NCBI RefSeq assembly: GCF_001192835.1
Contig: NZ_DF968182.1
Span: forward strand, 2,575,113-2,639,112
Direction of reading: 5' to 3'
Length of the DNA stretch: 64,000 nucleotides
Origin: Lentimicrobium saccharophilum
GTDB taxonomy: Bacteria; Bacteroidota; Bacteroidia; Bacteroidales; Lentimicrobiaceae
Made by a program: the position numbers and the translations under genes. The stretch's first letter is position 1; each line of letters opens with the position of its first letter. Positions 35,323 through 43,972 of this stretch are shown one piece after another. The notes under the pieces were generated by a model. The model was not told the DNA's origin. It searched no databases and saw only the letters and a program-made list of their open reading frames with translations.

Positions 35323-35940
35323 TTATTTACCGGTGCATCCTTCAGGTGATCCGGCCCGGTCGGGTAACTCTCCGAACCAGATAACGGCATATCCGTCAAA
35401 AACGCCGACACCCATAGCCTTCCAGTTCGCTGTTGTCCATTTGCCCCGGTTAATAATAAGGTCATGATGCCCTTTACTGCTTTTCCATCCTTCAAGGGCA
35501 TCCAAAGCAAAATCTCTTTCCGAGGAATAATCATGGTTTGAGTAAAAAGCGATTTCATAACCATCTCCGGTGTAACTGGTCAATTCGCGCGGTTTATTCC
35601 ACATACAGGAGGCTTTCCGGTGGTCTTCGGTATAGCAGCATGAACTCCATCTCGGATCAGTTGACCAACTGTGCATGTTGCACTTACCGCCGATATGATA
35701 ATTTTCTGCAAGGTCCAGTACATGTAGCCGGGCTACCTGCGACAAGGAAACCGACAAAGGAACCGGAGCAAGCTTTTTCATGCTCCTGTATGCATTGATC
35801 GCTGAAGCAAGTTCTTTTTCCGCTTCATTCAGGCAATGCACCGGGGTTTCCTCCACGATAGCGGTATCGTGCCCCGCGGATGGCTGACTGTAACCCTGAA
35901 AAATCAAAAAAAGCGCGAGTACGGGAAGGATCACTTTCAT
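35323..35940 (-). CDS. CAP (SCP/PR1-like) domain protein, exported
   Basis: This 205-residue protein has a signal peptide (MKVILPVLALFLIFQGYSQ) and one CAP domain: AEKELASAINAYRSMKKLAPVP at the start, SQVARLHVLDLAENYHIGGK, ALEGWKSSKGHHDLI and AMGVGVFDGYAVIWFGE. The His, Glu and aromatic cavity residues are largely kept. Several Cys (CNMHSW, SSCCYTED, ASCMW) could form disulfides or bind metal. CAP proteins are secreted and bind lipids or act on cell-wall components in some lineages; the role here is unknown. It is upstream of the barrel gene on the same strand (53-bp gap). Confidence 0.88.
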   Translation of the reverse strand: MKVILPVLALFLIFQGYSQPSAGHDTAIVEETPVHCLNEAEKELASAINAYRSMKKLAPVPLSVSLSQVARLHVLDLAENYHIGGKCNMHSWSTDPRWSSCCYTEDHRKASCMWNKPRELTSYTGDGYEIAFYSNHDYSSERDFALDALEGWKSSKGHHDLIINRGKWTTANWKAMGVGVFDGYAVIWFGELPDRAGSPEGCTGK

Positions 35941-36010
35941 TTTTTAGCAATTATAGTTCAGAATATAACGTGGCCTTCGCTATAATGTTATGCAGTTGTA
36001 TTATCCTTTC

Positions 36011-36033
36011 CGGCTTTATTAATACAAGCCGGC
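36011..36033. other. Small perfect hairpin upstream of the response regulator
   Basis: CCGGCTT (36011-36017) pairs with AAGCCGG (36027-36033) around a 9-nt loop, in the divergent region between the CAP gene and the response regulator. It has no T run, and its function is unknown. Confidence 0.3.
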
Positions 36034-36131
36034 TGCTGCAGGAATGTATAAATATCAGGCCGGAAAATCAAAATCTGTATAAAATATTGCCATGCAGCAG
36101 ACAATATTTTAAAAATTCACCGAAATTCGAT

Positions 36132-36139
36132 TAATTTTG
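36132..36139 (+). promoter_or_regulatory. -7 element TAATTTTG of the two-component operon
   Basis: This exact TAnnTTTG match lies 30 nt before the ATG at 36170. It overlaps a non-ATG start at 36137, which is therefore rejected. Confidence 0.55.
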
Positions 36140-36169
36140 GTAGGTCTGTCTAATAAGCATTCATTATTT

Positions 36170-36853
36170 ATGGAAAACAGCCAATTTAAGATCCTTCTTG
36201 TTGACGATGAAACGGATGTGCTGGAATTTCTCAGTTATAATCTGAAAAAAGAAGGATACCATGTTTTGAAGGCAAAAAACGGTCGTGAAGGTCTGGTACT
36301 GGCCCGGGATGAAAATCCTCACCTGGTTATTCTGGATGTGATGATGCCTGAGATGGATGGAATTGAAACCTGCCGTGAAATCAGATTGCTCCCCGGTTTC
36401 GCAGATACCATTATCGTTTTTCTCACTGCCCGGGGCGAGGACTATTCCCAGATCGCGGGTTTTGATGCCGGTGCTGACGATTATATTACAAAGCCCATTA
36501 AGCCGAAAGTGCTAACAAGCAGGGTAAAAGCCCTGCTGCGCCGGCACAGAAGCAGAAAATCGCCGGAGCCGCCGGTAAATCTGCCGGACCTGACCATTGA
36601 CCGCGAAAAGTATGTTGTAATAAAAGACGGTAAAGAGATTTCGCTTCCGAAAAAAGAATTTGAACTGCTTCTGCTGCTTACTTCACGTCCAAATAAAGTA
36701 TTTTCTAGAGAGGAGATATTTTCAAGTGTATGGGGCAACGATGTAATCGTCGGTGACCGTACCATAGATGTGCATGTGAGAAAAATACGTGAAAAAATAG
36801 GGCTTGAGAATATTAAAACCATCAAAGGGGTGGGGTATAAATTCGAAGCCTGA
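36170..36853 (+). CDS. OmpR/PhoB-type response regulator
   Basis: The ATG at 36170 (MENSQFKILLVDDE) gives 227 residues. The receiver domain has the acidic pair in LVDDE, the phospho-acceptor Asp56 in LVILDVMMPEMDG, Thr in VFLTARGE and Lys in DYITKPIKP. The DNA-binding winged helix runs from about 135 (LTIDREKYVVIKDG, LPKKEFELLLLLTSRPNKVF, VGDRTIDVHVRKIREKIG, TIKGVGYKFE). It belongs to the OmpR/PhoB subfamily, and the kinase gene follows after 26 bp. Given the phosphate locus in this window a PhoB role is attractive, but the sequence alone does not show it. Confidence 0.94.
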   Translation: MENSQFKILLVDDETDVLEFLSYNLKKEGYHVLKAKNGREGLVLARDENPHLVILDVMMPEMDGIETCREIRLLPGFADTIIVFLTARGEDYSQIAGFDAGADDYITKPIKPKVLTSRVKALLRRHRSRKSPEPPVNLPDLTIDREKYVVIKDGKEISLPKKEFELLLLLTSRPNKVFSREEIFSSVWGNDVIVGDRTIDVHVRKIREKIGLENIKTIKGVGYKFEA

Positions 36854-36879
36854 ACAATCACAAATAAGTCCGGTCTGAT

Positions 36880-37932
36880 ATGAACATTGACTTTTCCAAT
36901 CCCCGTAAACTCGCGCTTAATAATGCGCTGCTGATCACTGCGTTATTCCTGGTGCTGGGTATGTTACATACCTTTCTTTTCCCTGCTGCTTCAGGCTGGT
37001 GGCTTATCGCCGGAGGAGGATTGGTACTGTTTGTCTTTACCAACTTCCTCTTCAGATATACCCTTGAAAAATTCATTTATGAAAAAATCAGGCTGATATA
37101 TAAAACCATCAGAAACCGGAAAATCTCAAAGGATAATGACAAAACTTCCTCCTATAAGGGAAAAACAATCGAAACTGTTTATCAGGAGGTTGCTGAGTGG
37201 GGAGAAACGAAAAGCAAGGAAGTTGAAGAACTTAAACGAATGGCAAAATACCGCAGGGAGTTTCTGGGTAATGTTTCCCACGAATTGAAAACACCCATTT
37301 TTAACATTCAGGGTTACGTGCTTACGTTGCTCGACGGCGGGCTGGAAGATCCCAGCATCAACAAGGAGTACCTCCTGCGCACTGAAAAAAGCATCAACCG
37401 CATGATCGCCATTGTTGAGGATCTGGAAACCATTTCACAACTTGAATCCAGCGAACTTCAACTTAATCTGAAAAAGACGGATATTCTGGCCCTGACCCGC
37501 GAAGTAATGGAATTTCTGGAAATCAAAGCCAGGAAAAGAAACAATAACATTTATTTCGGCGGTAACTATGAAAAGCCGGTTTATATTCTTGCTGACAAGG
37601 AGCGGTTGCGCCAGGTTCTGATCAACCTGATTGACAACTCGATCAAATACGGTAACCAGGAAAATGGCTCAACCAAGATCAGCTTTTTTGACATGGATGA
37701 GAATATCCTTGTAGAAGTAACCGACAACGGCAACGGGATCAATGAGGCTGATTTACCGCGCATATTCGAGCGCTTTTACCGGACCGATAAAGGGCGCTCC
37801 CGTGAGCAGGGCGGTTCGGGACTCGGGCTGGCCATTGTAAAGCATATAATCGAGGCCCATGACCAGACCATTCATGTGCGCAGCACACAAGGCGTAGGCA
37901 CAACATTCGCCTTTACGATGAAAAAAGCATAA
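36880..37932 (+). CDS. PhoR-like sensor histidine kinase without a large sensor domain
   Basis: This 350-residue kinase has two membrane spans (about 14-36 and 39-58) with almost no periplasmic loop. A short cytoplasmic linker leads to the HisKA domain (His134 in FLGNVSHELKTPI) and the ATPase (NLIDNSIKYG, VTDNGNGI, FERFYRTDKGRS, GGSGLGLAIV). No PAS or periplasmic sensor is visible, so sensing is probably within the membrane or through a partner, as for PhoR-type kinases that read the state of a phosphate transporter. It is cotranscribed with the response regulator. Confidence 0.93.
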   Translation: MNIDFSNPRKLALNNALLITALFLVLGMLHTFLFPAASGWWLIAGGGLVLFVFTNFLFRYTLEKFIYEKIRLIYKTIRNRKISKDNDKTSSYKGKTIETVYQEVAEWGETKSKEVEELKRMAKYRREFLGNVSHELKTPIFNIQGYVLTLLDGGLEDPSINKEYLLRTEKSINRMIAIVEDLETISQLESSELQLNLKKTDILALTREVMEFLEIKARKRNNNIYFGGNYEKPVYILADKERLRQVLINLIDNSIKYGNQENGSTKISFFDMDENILVEVTDNGNGINEADLPRIFERFYRTDKGRSREQGGSGLGLAIVKHIIEAHDQTIHVRSTQGVGTTFAFTMKKA

Positions 37933-37949
37933 TCCGGGTTGCACCAAAC

Positions 37950-38927
37950 TTAACCATTGCGTTCGGTGGTAAACACAACCAGCTTTTCAAGTGATTCCCT
38001 GGCCGGACCGGGTTTAAACTCCCGGAGTATATCCAGCGCCTGCTCCCTGTATTCCAGCATACGGGCTTCGGCATAGGCAATACCTCCGGTTTCCTTTACC
38101 TGTTGTATCAGGGCAGCCACCTTGCGGGGATTATCATTGTTATTTTTCACAACATTGATAATCCTGCGCTTTTCGGGCCAGCTGCTGTTATTGAGCAGGT
38201 ATATCAGGGGGAGGGTCATTTTCTTCTCTTTGATGTCAATGCCGTTGGGCTTGCCCGTATCGAAGCTTTTACTGTAATCGAAAAGATCATCCCTGATCTG
38301 AAAAGCGATTCCGGTAAGTTCGCCGAAACGGTGAAGTTTCTTTACTGTTTCTGCATCTGCCCCTGAAGAAGCGGCCCCGCAGGCACAACATGAAGCAATC
38401 AGTGAAGCGGTTTTTTTACGGATGATCTCAAAGTAAATTTCTTCGCTGATATCAAGCCTGCGCGCTTTTTCTATCTGCAATAATTCTCCCTCGCTCATTT
38501 CGCGGGTTGCATCCGAAACAATCCGCAGCAGTTCGAAATCATTATTATCAAGCGATAACAATAATCCCTTCGAGAGCAAATAATCACCCACCAGAACAGA
38601 TATTTTGTTCTTCCACAATGCGTTGAGGGAGAAAAAGCCACGCCTTTCATTGGAATCATCCACTACATCATCATGGATGAGGGTGGCAGTATGTAAAAGT
38701 TCGATCAGCGAAGCAGCACGGTATGTCGCATCATTGATGTTCCCGCATGCCTCTGCCGTCAGAAACACAAAAAGCGGCCTGATCTGCTTTCCTTTCCGCT
38801 TTACCAGGTACGCCGTAACGCGATCAAGCAGCGGCACATTGCTGCGCATCGAATTCCTGAATCTTTTTTCAAATTCCTTAATGTGTTCCCCGACCGGAGC
38901 TTTTATTTCATTGAGAGAGGGCGTCAT
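37950..38927 (-). CDS. Trans-polyprenyl diphosphate synthase
   Basis: The Met at 38927 (MTPSLNEIKAPV) gives 325 residues; an earlier Met at 38993 lies upstream of the promoter element and is rejected. Both aspartate-rich motifs are present: first in LIHDDVVDDS (DDxxD) and second in QIRDDLFDYS (DDxxD). GKQIRPLFVFL is the IPP-binding segment. It condenses isopentenyl diphosphate onto allylic primers to make the long chain used for quinone side chains or lipid carriers. It converges on the kinase gene with a 17-bp gap. Confidence 0.93.
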   Translation of the reverse strand: MTPSLNEIKAPVGEHIKEFEKRFRNSMRSNVPLLDRVTAYLVKRKGKQIRPLFVFLTAEACGNINDATYRAASLIELLHTATLIHDDVVDDSNERRGFFSLNALWKNKISVLVGDYLLSKGLLLSLDNNDFELLRIVSDATREMSEGELLQIEKARRLDISEEIYFEIIRKKTASLIASCCACGAASSGADAETVKKLHRFGELTGIAFQIRDDLFDYSKSFDTGKPNGIDIKEKKMTLPLIYLLNNSSWPEKRRIINVVKNNNDNPRKVAALIQQVKETGGIAYAEARMLEYREQALDILREFKPGPARESLEKLVVFTTERNG

Positions 38928-38952
38928 AAGCTTTGTGAAAGTGTAGCAGGTA

Positions 38953-38960
38953 CAAAGATA
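38953..38960 (-). promoter_or_regulatory. -7 element TATCTTTG for polyprenyl synthase
   Basis: Reverse-strand TATCTTTG lies 25 nt upstream of the ATG at 38927. Confidence 0.55.
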
Positions 38961-39060
38961 TTCCAATACAGCAGTCGGATACCTGTTTTGCAAATAAATT
39001 TAAAAAGAACCGTATCATCATGGCCGCCAATACCGGACGTTTGTGATTATAATTAGTTCG

Positions 39061-39068
39061 TACATTTG
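39061..39068 (+). promoter_or_regulatory. -7 element TACATTTG for the radical SAM gene
   Basis: This exact TAnnTTTG match is preceded by TTTG at 39040-39043 (17-nt gap, slightly short). The ATG at 39083 leaves a leader of about 10 nt. Confidence 0.55.
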
Positions 39069-39082
39069 CACAAAAGTCTGTT

Positions 39083-39859
39083 ATGGCCTGTTTCCTGTTT
39101 GATGATATTGTTTTCGGCCCCGTGAAGAGCCGGCGGTTTGGCGTATCGCTGGGGGTGAACCTGCTTCCCCTCGATATGAAATTCTGTACTTTCAATTGTG
39201 TTTACTGCGAATGCGGACTCACCCATCCTGCCCAGGACAAAAAAGCAAAGCTCAACAACACCGAAAGCATCATACACTCTTTGGACAGCCGTTTCAGGGA
39301 ACTGAAAAATAATGGACTGAAGCCCGACAATATTACTTTTGCCGGAAACGGAGAGCCTACCCTGCATCCCGGTTTCCCAACCATTATTGATAATACCATC
39401 AGGTTGAGGGATGAAATCTTCCCGCAGGCCGAAATTACCGTACTCTCAAATGCCACCCGCCTGCACATCCCTGCAGTCAGAGACGCCCTGCTGAAAATCG
39501 ATAACAATGTGCTTAAACTCGATGCCGGCACCCAGGAAACCTTTGAACTGATCAACCGCCCTGCTTCCCCCGTAAAACTGGCAGATATCGTCAGCCGGCT
39601 TGCTTCCTTCGGGGGAAGAGTTGTGATACAGACCCTTTTTCTCCGGGGCGTGATCAACGGGGTTTCCATTGACAATACCCTTGAATCGGAGATCGGCCCC
39701 TGGCTTGGTTATCTTGAAAAAATCAAACCTTCACGGGTCATGATCTATCCCATTGACAGAAGCACGCCCGAACAGGGAATTGAGAAAATTTCACAGGCCG
39801 AACTTCTGGGCATCGCCCGGCGGCTTGAGCCCCTGGCTATTCCCTACGAGGTATTCTGA
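39083..39859 (+). CDS. Radical SAM protein
   Basis: This 258-residue protein has the CxxxCxxC cluster motif in FCTFNCVYCECG (about residues 33-44), the GE motif ITFAGNGEPTLHPGF and the later SAM-binding strand TVLSNATRL. It opens with FDDIVFGPVKSRRFGVSLGV, typical of a family of small radical SAM proteins (Elp3/MiaB-like core without extra domains). No auxiliary cluster, TRAM or B12 domain is seen. The substrate is unknown. The pterin dehydratase gene follows after 55 bp, which may be chance. Confidence 0.9.
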   Translation: MACFLFDDIVFGPVKSRRFGVSLGVNLLPLDMKFCTFNCVYCECGLTHPAQDKKAKLNNTESIIHSLDSRFRELKNNGLKPDNITFAGNGEPTLHPGFPTIIDNTIRLRDEIFPQAEITVLSNATRLHIPAVRDALLKIDNNVLKLDAGTQETFELINRPASPVKLADIVSRLASFGGRVVIQTLFLRGVINGVSIDNTLESEIGPWLGYLEKIKPSRVMIYPIDRSTPEQGIEKISQAELLGIARRLEPLAIPYEVF

Positions 39860-39914
39860 TCAATGAACATTAACTACAGCGCTGTTGTTGATCTGATATA
39901 TTAAAACTGCAGGT

Positions 39915-40163
39915 ATGTGGGAAAAAGTTGTACTGGAATCAGGTCATAAAATTGCCATTGAAAAAGTCTTTACATTCAGCAACTTCAGCGAGGCTTTTGC
40001 TTTTATGACCCGGGTGGCCCTGCTTGCTGAAAAATCGGATCATCATCCGGAATGGACAAACGTTTATAATAAGGTCATCATCCGGTTATCAACGCATGAT
40101 GCCGGTAATGTGGTCACTGAAAAGGATTATACTTTGGCAGCCGCGATCGACAATTTGTTGTAA
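39915..40163 (+). CDS. 4a-hydroxytetrahydrobiopterin (pterin-4a-carbinolamine) dehydratase
   Basis: This 82-residue protein has the family core [20 protein letters not shown] followed by the catalytic [12 protein letters not shown] segment and [18 protein letters not shown]. The two His and the Pro-Glu-Trp match the active site. The enzyme dehydrates 4a-hydroxy-tetrahydropterin formed by aromatic amino acid hydroxylases; in bacteria lacking those it may serve in other pterin chemistry. It is complete and of standard length. Confidence 0.95.
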   Translation: MWEKVVLESGHKIAIEKVFTFSNFSEAFAFMTRVALLAEKSDHHPEWTNVYNKVIIRLSTHDAGNVVTEKDYTLAAAIDNLL

Positions 40164-40228
40164 ACAGTTATTCCTCGCTGATTATCCGGTTTACCGGGGT
40201 GATTCAGGGAACCAATGATACAATTCTG

Positions 40229-40236
40229 TATTTTCG
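40229..40236 (+). promoter_or_regulatory. Variant -7 element TATTTTCG, 4 nt before a start codon
   Basis: This matches TAnnTTTG with one change (TTCG) and is followed by TGAA and the ATG at 40241. The spacing equals the other three 4-nt cases. Confidence 0.35.
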
Positions 40237-40240
40237 TGAA

Positions 40241-40639
40241 ATGGTAGATTATCCGGTAAAGGTGTTGATTGCTTTCGGTGAGACTTTCACCGGCAATGAA
40301 GAGCTGCTGAACTGGCTGCTGAATAACGGCTATCCGGAACTGGCAGCCCTGTCGAGTGCCATCAGGGGCAGTGAGGAGGCATTCAAATGGCTGATGGCCA
40401 ACGGCTTTCCTGAACTGGCAGCCCTCGATTCTGCCATTGATGAAGATAAAAAAGCCTATGATTGGCTGAATTACCACAAACATTTCTTCCTGGCCGTGTT
40501 ATCCGATGCCTGTCATAACCAGCCTGAAGCCATTGCCTGGCTCACCCGGCATGATCTGAAGATATTCCTTCTGATCGCTGCTAAAATCAGGCACTTCAGG
40601 GATAATCAGACCTTTGATTATCATAAAATTCATTTCTGA
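40241..40639 (+). CDS. Short helical-repeat protein of unknown function
   Basis: The ATG at 40241 (MVDYPVKVLIAFGETF) gives 132 residues; an upstream start at 40199 is less likely because of the promoter-like element between. The protein is built of about four repeats of 33-35 residues: NEELLNWLLNNGYPELAALS, then EAFKWLMANGFPELAALD, then KAYDWLNYHKHFFLAVLS, then EAIAWLTRHDLKIFLLIAA. Each unit looks like a helix pair with a Trp-Leu in the first helix, so an ankyrin-like or other solenoid scaffold is likely. No signal peptide or catalytic residue is seen. I do not know a named family for it. Confidence 0.8.
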   Translation: MVDYPVKVLIAFGETFTGNEELLNWLLNNGYPELAALSSAIRGSEEAFKWLMANGFPELAALDSAIDEDKKAYDWLNYHKHFFLAVLSDACHNQPEAIAWLTRHDLKIFLLIAAKIRHFRDNQTFDYHKIHF

Positions 40640-40660
40640 CAGAAAGTCCGCAAACCGCAG

Positions 40661-40702
40661 ATGCAAAAAACCCCGTCCTGACCGGAACGGGGCTTTCTGC
40701 AT
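40661..40702. terminator. Bidirectional terminator between the repeat protein gene and nrdJ
   Basis: CCCCGT (40671-40676) pairs with ACGGGG (40687-40692), preceded by A6 on the left; outer ATGCA/TGCAT bases can extend it. It lies between convergent genes. Confidence 0.7.
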
Positions 40703-40715
40703 TTAACCACAATTA

Positions 40716-43451
40716 TTAACTGCACTTTGAATATCCGCAATGCTTACAGGTAAGGCAACCCTCTTTATACATCAGGCCGTCTTTCTCGCCACAGCTCGGG
40801 CACTCCGTTTTACTGCTCACCGATGTGCCATCGGGAATATAGCGTTTCAATGCACGGACAACCCCATTCTTCCATGTAGTGATGCTATCATTGTCAAAAT
40901 TCAGGTTTTCAACCAGGTTAACCAGGAACGGCAGGGGCATCCCGTGCCTCAGGATTCCTGAAATCAGCTTGGCATAATTCCAGAATTCCTTATTGAAAGA
41001 CCGCGAAAGCCCTTCAATGGTTACTTTGTATCCGTCTTTATCAAGAAACTGAAAATCATATCTTGCCGGTTCATTCTCGACTTTATTGCGCAGTACCCAG
41101 CCTTTCTGCACCCAGGGCGGGAGATAGAACCCATCAGCTTTCCCTGTAAAAACCTCATAGGGTTTATTGTCAAGCAGACCGATAACGGCTATCCATTTTT
41201 CATAATCATTCTGGAAGCGGACCACATCGGCTTCGAGTTTCTGCGGTCTGGGAGGGGCCTTTGTTTCGCGGAACTCAACAGTATCTTCCTTCTTGTCGGC
41301 GCCTATCAGCACCCCTGAGCGTGAGCCATCGCGATAAATGGTCATTCCTTTACAGCCACTTTCCCAGGCTGTTTTATAAACCTGGCTTACCAGCTCTTCG
41401 GTAGCTTCCTTCGGCAGGTTAACCGTTACACTGATTGAATGATCCACCCACTTCTGTATGGCGCCCTGCATCTGCACCTTGCTTACCCAGTCAATATCAT
41501 TCGAGGTGGCTTTGTAATAAGGCGATTTCTCGATGATTGCCTGAAGTTTGGCTTCTTCGTACAACTTTACCTGATCCGGGTCGTAACCGTTTATCTGCAG
41601 CCAGTCAATGAATTTAGGGTGAAATACATTATACTCTTCCCATGAATCCCCGACTTCATCAACAAAGGTTACATTGACGTTTTTATCATTGGGGTTCACC
41701 TTACGGCGGCGCTTATAGCTCACCATAAAAACCGGTTCTATCCCCGAGGTGGTTTGCGTACAAATGCTGACACTTCCTGTTGGTGCAATGGTCAGCATGG
41801 CTATGTTGCGCCTGCCGTTTCTTACCATCTTTTCATACACTTCCGGTGACTCCTGCCTGAGGCGCTGAATGAAAGGGTTGCCTTTTTCGCGCTCGGAGTT
41901 GTAGATCGGGAACGGGCCACGTTCACCGGCCAGGTCGGCAGAGGCACCGTAAACCTCAACAGCCAGCGTTTTATGTACTTCAACAGAGAATTTTGTGGCT
42001 TCGTCGGTGCCATATCGCAGACCAAGGGCAGCAAGCATGTCGCCTTCTGCAGTTATTCCGATACCCGTCCGGCGGCCCTGCAGGGTCTTCGTTCTGATAT
42101 TTTCCCACATTTTCCTTTCTATGCGCTTGATCTCTTCATCTTCAGGATCCGAATCTACTTTACCCAGAATGGCATCGATTTTTTCGGATTCCAGATCAAT
42201 GATGTCATCCATGATCCTTAGGGCATAGGCTGAATGCTTCCTGAAAAGGTCAAAATTAAACCTGGCTTCAGCAGTGAATGGATTCTCTACATAGCCATAA
42301 AGGTTCAGGGCGATCAGGCGGCAGCTGTCATAAGGGCACAACGGGATTTCGCCGCACGGATTGGTGGAAAGGGTCTTGAAACCAAGGTCAGCATAGCAGT
42401 CGGGAACCGACTCACGGGTAACCGTATCCCAGAAGAGCACACCGGGCTCTGCCGATTGCCATGCATTGTGGATAATTTTATTCCACAATGCCTGAGCGTC
42501 AATCTCCTGAATTTTCATCGGATTGTGCGCATGAATCGGGTACTGCTGGCGGTATGGCTTCCCGCTTATGACTGATTGCATGAATTCATCGTCAATTTTT
42601 ACCGATACATTGGCACCGGTTACTTTTCCCTGTTCCAGTTTGGCATCAATAAATCTTTCTGCATCAGGATGTTTCACCGAAATGGTAAGCATCAGGGCTC
42701 CTCTGCGGCCATCCTGGGCTACCTCGCGGGTGGAATTTGAATACCGTTCCATGAAAGGCACTATACCGGTTGAGGTAAGCGCGCTGTTTTTCACCGGGCT
42801 GCCGGTTGGCCTGATGTGTGAAAGGTCATGGCCTACACCTCCCCTGCGCTTCATCAGTTGTACCTGCTCCTGGTCTATCTTCATGATGCCGCCATATGAA
42901 TCGTAGTTTCCATCACCCCCTATCACAAAACAGTTCGACAGGGATGAAACCTGGAAATTATTGCCCATTCCTGCCATGGGGCTGCCCTGGGGTATAATAA
43001 AGCGGAAATTCCGGAAAAGCTCAAATATTTCATCCTCGCTTAACGGATTGGGATATTTACGTTCAATTCTGGCTACCTCGGCGGCAAGACGCCTGTGCAT
43101 GTCATCAGGGGTCAGTTCATAAATATTTCCATCGCTGTCCTTGAGGGCATACTTATTCATCCATACATTGGCTGCCAGTGTATCGCCCCTGAAATATTCC
43201 GTAGCCTTTTCAAGGATTTCTTCATGCGAATAAGATACAGGGGCTTTCTTGTCAGCCGCCTGCACTATGGGCTCGTTTTCAATTACCAATTCTTCCATTT
43301 TGTTAACTTTCTGTTCCGGTTGAAGTTCGATCTTTTCCGGCACAGCAGGCCTTACGCGCTTTTCAAGCATTTCATTATAATAATCCCCTGCTCTTTCCTT
43401 TTCTTTTGTTTCAGCAACCTCTTCGAGATTTGCAAACAAGTTGATATCCAT
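40716..43451 (-). CDS. nrdJ: Adenosylcobalamin-dependent ribonucleotide reductase (class II)
   Basis: This 911-residue enzyme reduces ribonucleotides using adenosylcobalamin. The active-site fingertip Asn-Cys-Glu is in STNPCGEIPL, the substrate loop in IAPTGSVSICTQTTSGIEPV, and other marks are LSNCFVIGGDGNYDSYGGI and MKRRGGVGHDLSHIRPTGS. The last 28 residues form a zinc-ribbon-like CPSCGEKDGL followed by CLTCKHCGYSKC, common in the long class II forms. An N-terminal extension of about 70 residues is charged and lacks an ATP-cone. B12 dependence fits an organism able to grow without oxygen. Confidence 0.96.
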   Translation of the reverse strand: MDINLFANLEEVAETKEKERAGDYYNEMLEKRVRPAVPEKIELQPEQKVNKMEELVIENEPIVQAADKKAPVSYSHEEILEKATEYFRGDTLAANVWMNKYALKDSDGNIYELTPDDMHRRLAAEVARIERKYPNPLSEDEIFELFRNFRFIIPQGSPMAGMGNNFQVSSLSNCFVIGGDGNYDSYGGIMKIDQEQVQLMKRRGGVGHDLSHIRPTGSPVKNSALTSTGIVPFMERYSNSTREVAQDGRRGALMLTISVKHPDAERFIDAKLEQGKVTGANVSVKIDDEFMQSVISGKPYRQQYPIHAHNPMKIQEIDAQALWNKIIHNAWQSAEPGVLFWDTVTRESVPDCYADLGFKTLSTNPCGEIPLCPYDSCRLIALNLYGYVENPFTAEARFNFDLFRKHSAYALRIMDDIIDLESEKIDAILGKVDSDPEDEEIKRIERKMWENIRTKTLQGRRTGIGITAEGDMLAALGLRYGTDEATKFSVEVHKTLAVEVYGASADLAGERGPFPIYNSEREKGNPFIQRLRQESPEVYEKMVRNGRRNIAMLTIAPTGSVSICTQTTSGIEPVFMVSYKRRRKVNPNDKNVNVTFVDEVGDSWEEYNVFHPKFIDWLQINGYDPDQVKLYEEAKLQAIIEKSPYYKATSNDIDWVSKVQMQGAIQKWVDHSISVTVNLPKEATEELVSQVYKTAWESGCKGMTIYRDGSRSGVLIGADKKEDTVEFRETKAPPRPQKLEADVVRFQNDYEKWIAVIGLLDNKPYEVFTGKADGFYLPPWVQKGWVLRNKVENEPARYDFQFLDKDGYKVTIEGLSRSFNKEFWNYAKLISGILRHGMPLPFLVNLVENLNFDNDSITTWKNGVVRALKRYIPDGTSVSSKTECPSCGEKDGLMYKEGCLTCKHCGYSKCS

Positions 43452-43972
43452 AGTTTAAGGCTCTAATGGTGGTTTTTGAATACGTTAACAGCCAATTTAT
43501 ATTTATCTGATCAAAAGGCAATTACAACAATTTTTACTCCCTTCTGATCGGAAAGACCAATATACAACAGCTAATTGTGAGTGGCAAGATTGACTTTTCA
43601 ACAATCTCCCCGGATTCTGTCGTAATTGATTGAAACCGAAAAAGAAATATTATTAATAATTATTTTTCGGCAGGGCTTTTCTGGTTAGTTGCATCAAGTA
43701 ATGGCAGATAGAAATAAGAAACTGATTATCAATATAGAAGCTGAAAGCCGCGTAGGCGTAGCCGGAATGCAAATGTCGTCAAACTTCCCTTTGAGACAGG
43801 TTTAAAATTTCCACAATCGGTCAGGAGTTATTAACAATTGACATGGTGAATAACCTGAGGCATTGATTATAAGAGAATAAGGGAAACGGAACAGGCAGAA
43901 CTATGCGCAAATCGTTCATATCATACTCATTATCAATGATTAAAATGAAATGAAAAAAGAAGGAGGCCTGAA
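43452..43972. other. 521-bp gap upstream of nrdJ with no clear feature
   Basis: No credible frame, TAnnTTTG element or cobalamin riboswitch box could be confirmed on either strand. An AT-rich stretch (TATTATTAATAATTA) lies at about 43650. It separates two minus-strand genes. Confidence 0.6.

Noticed and set aside
43452-43700. Possible cobalamin riboswitch upstream of nrdJ
   Set aside because: Only a fragment like GCCACTC (reverse strand near 43580) is present; the other conserved B12-box segments were not found.
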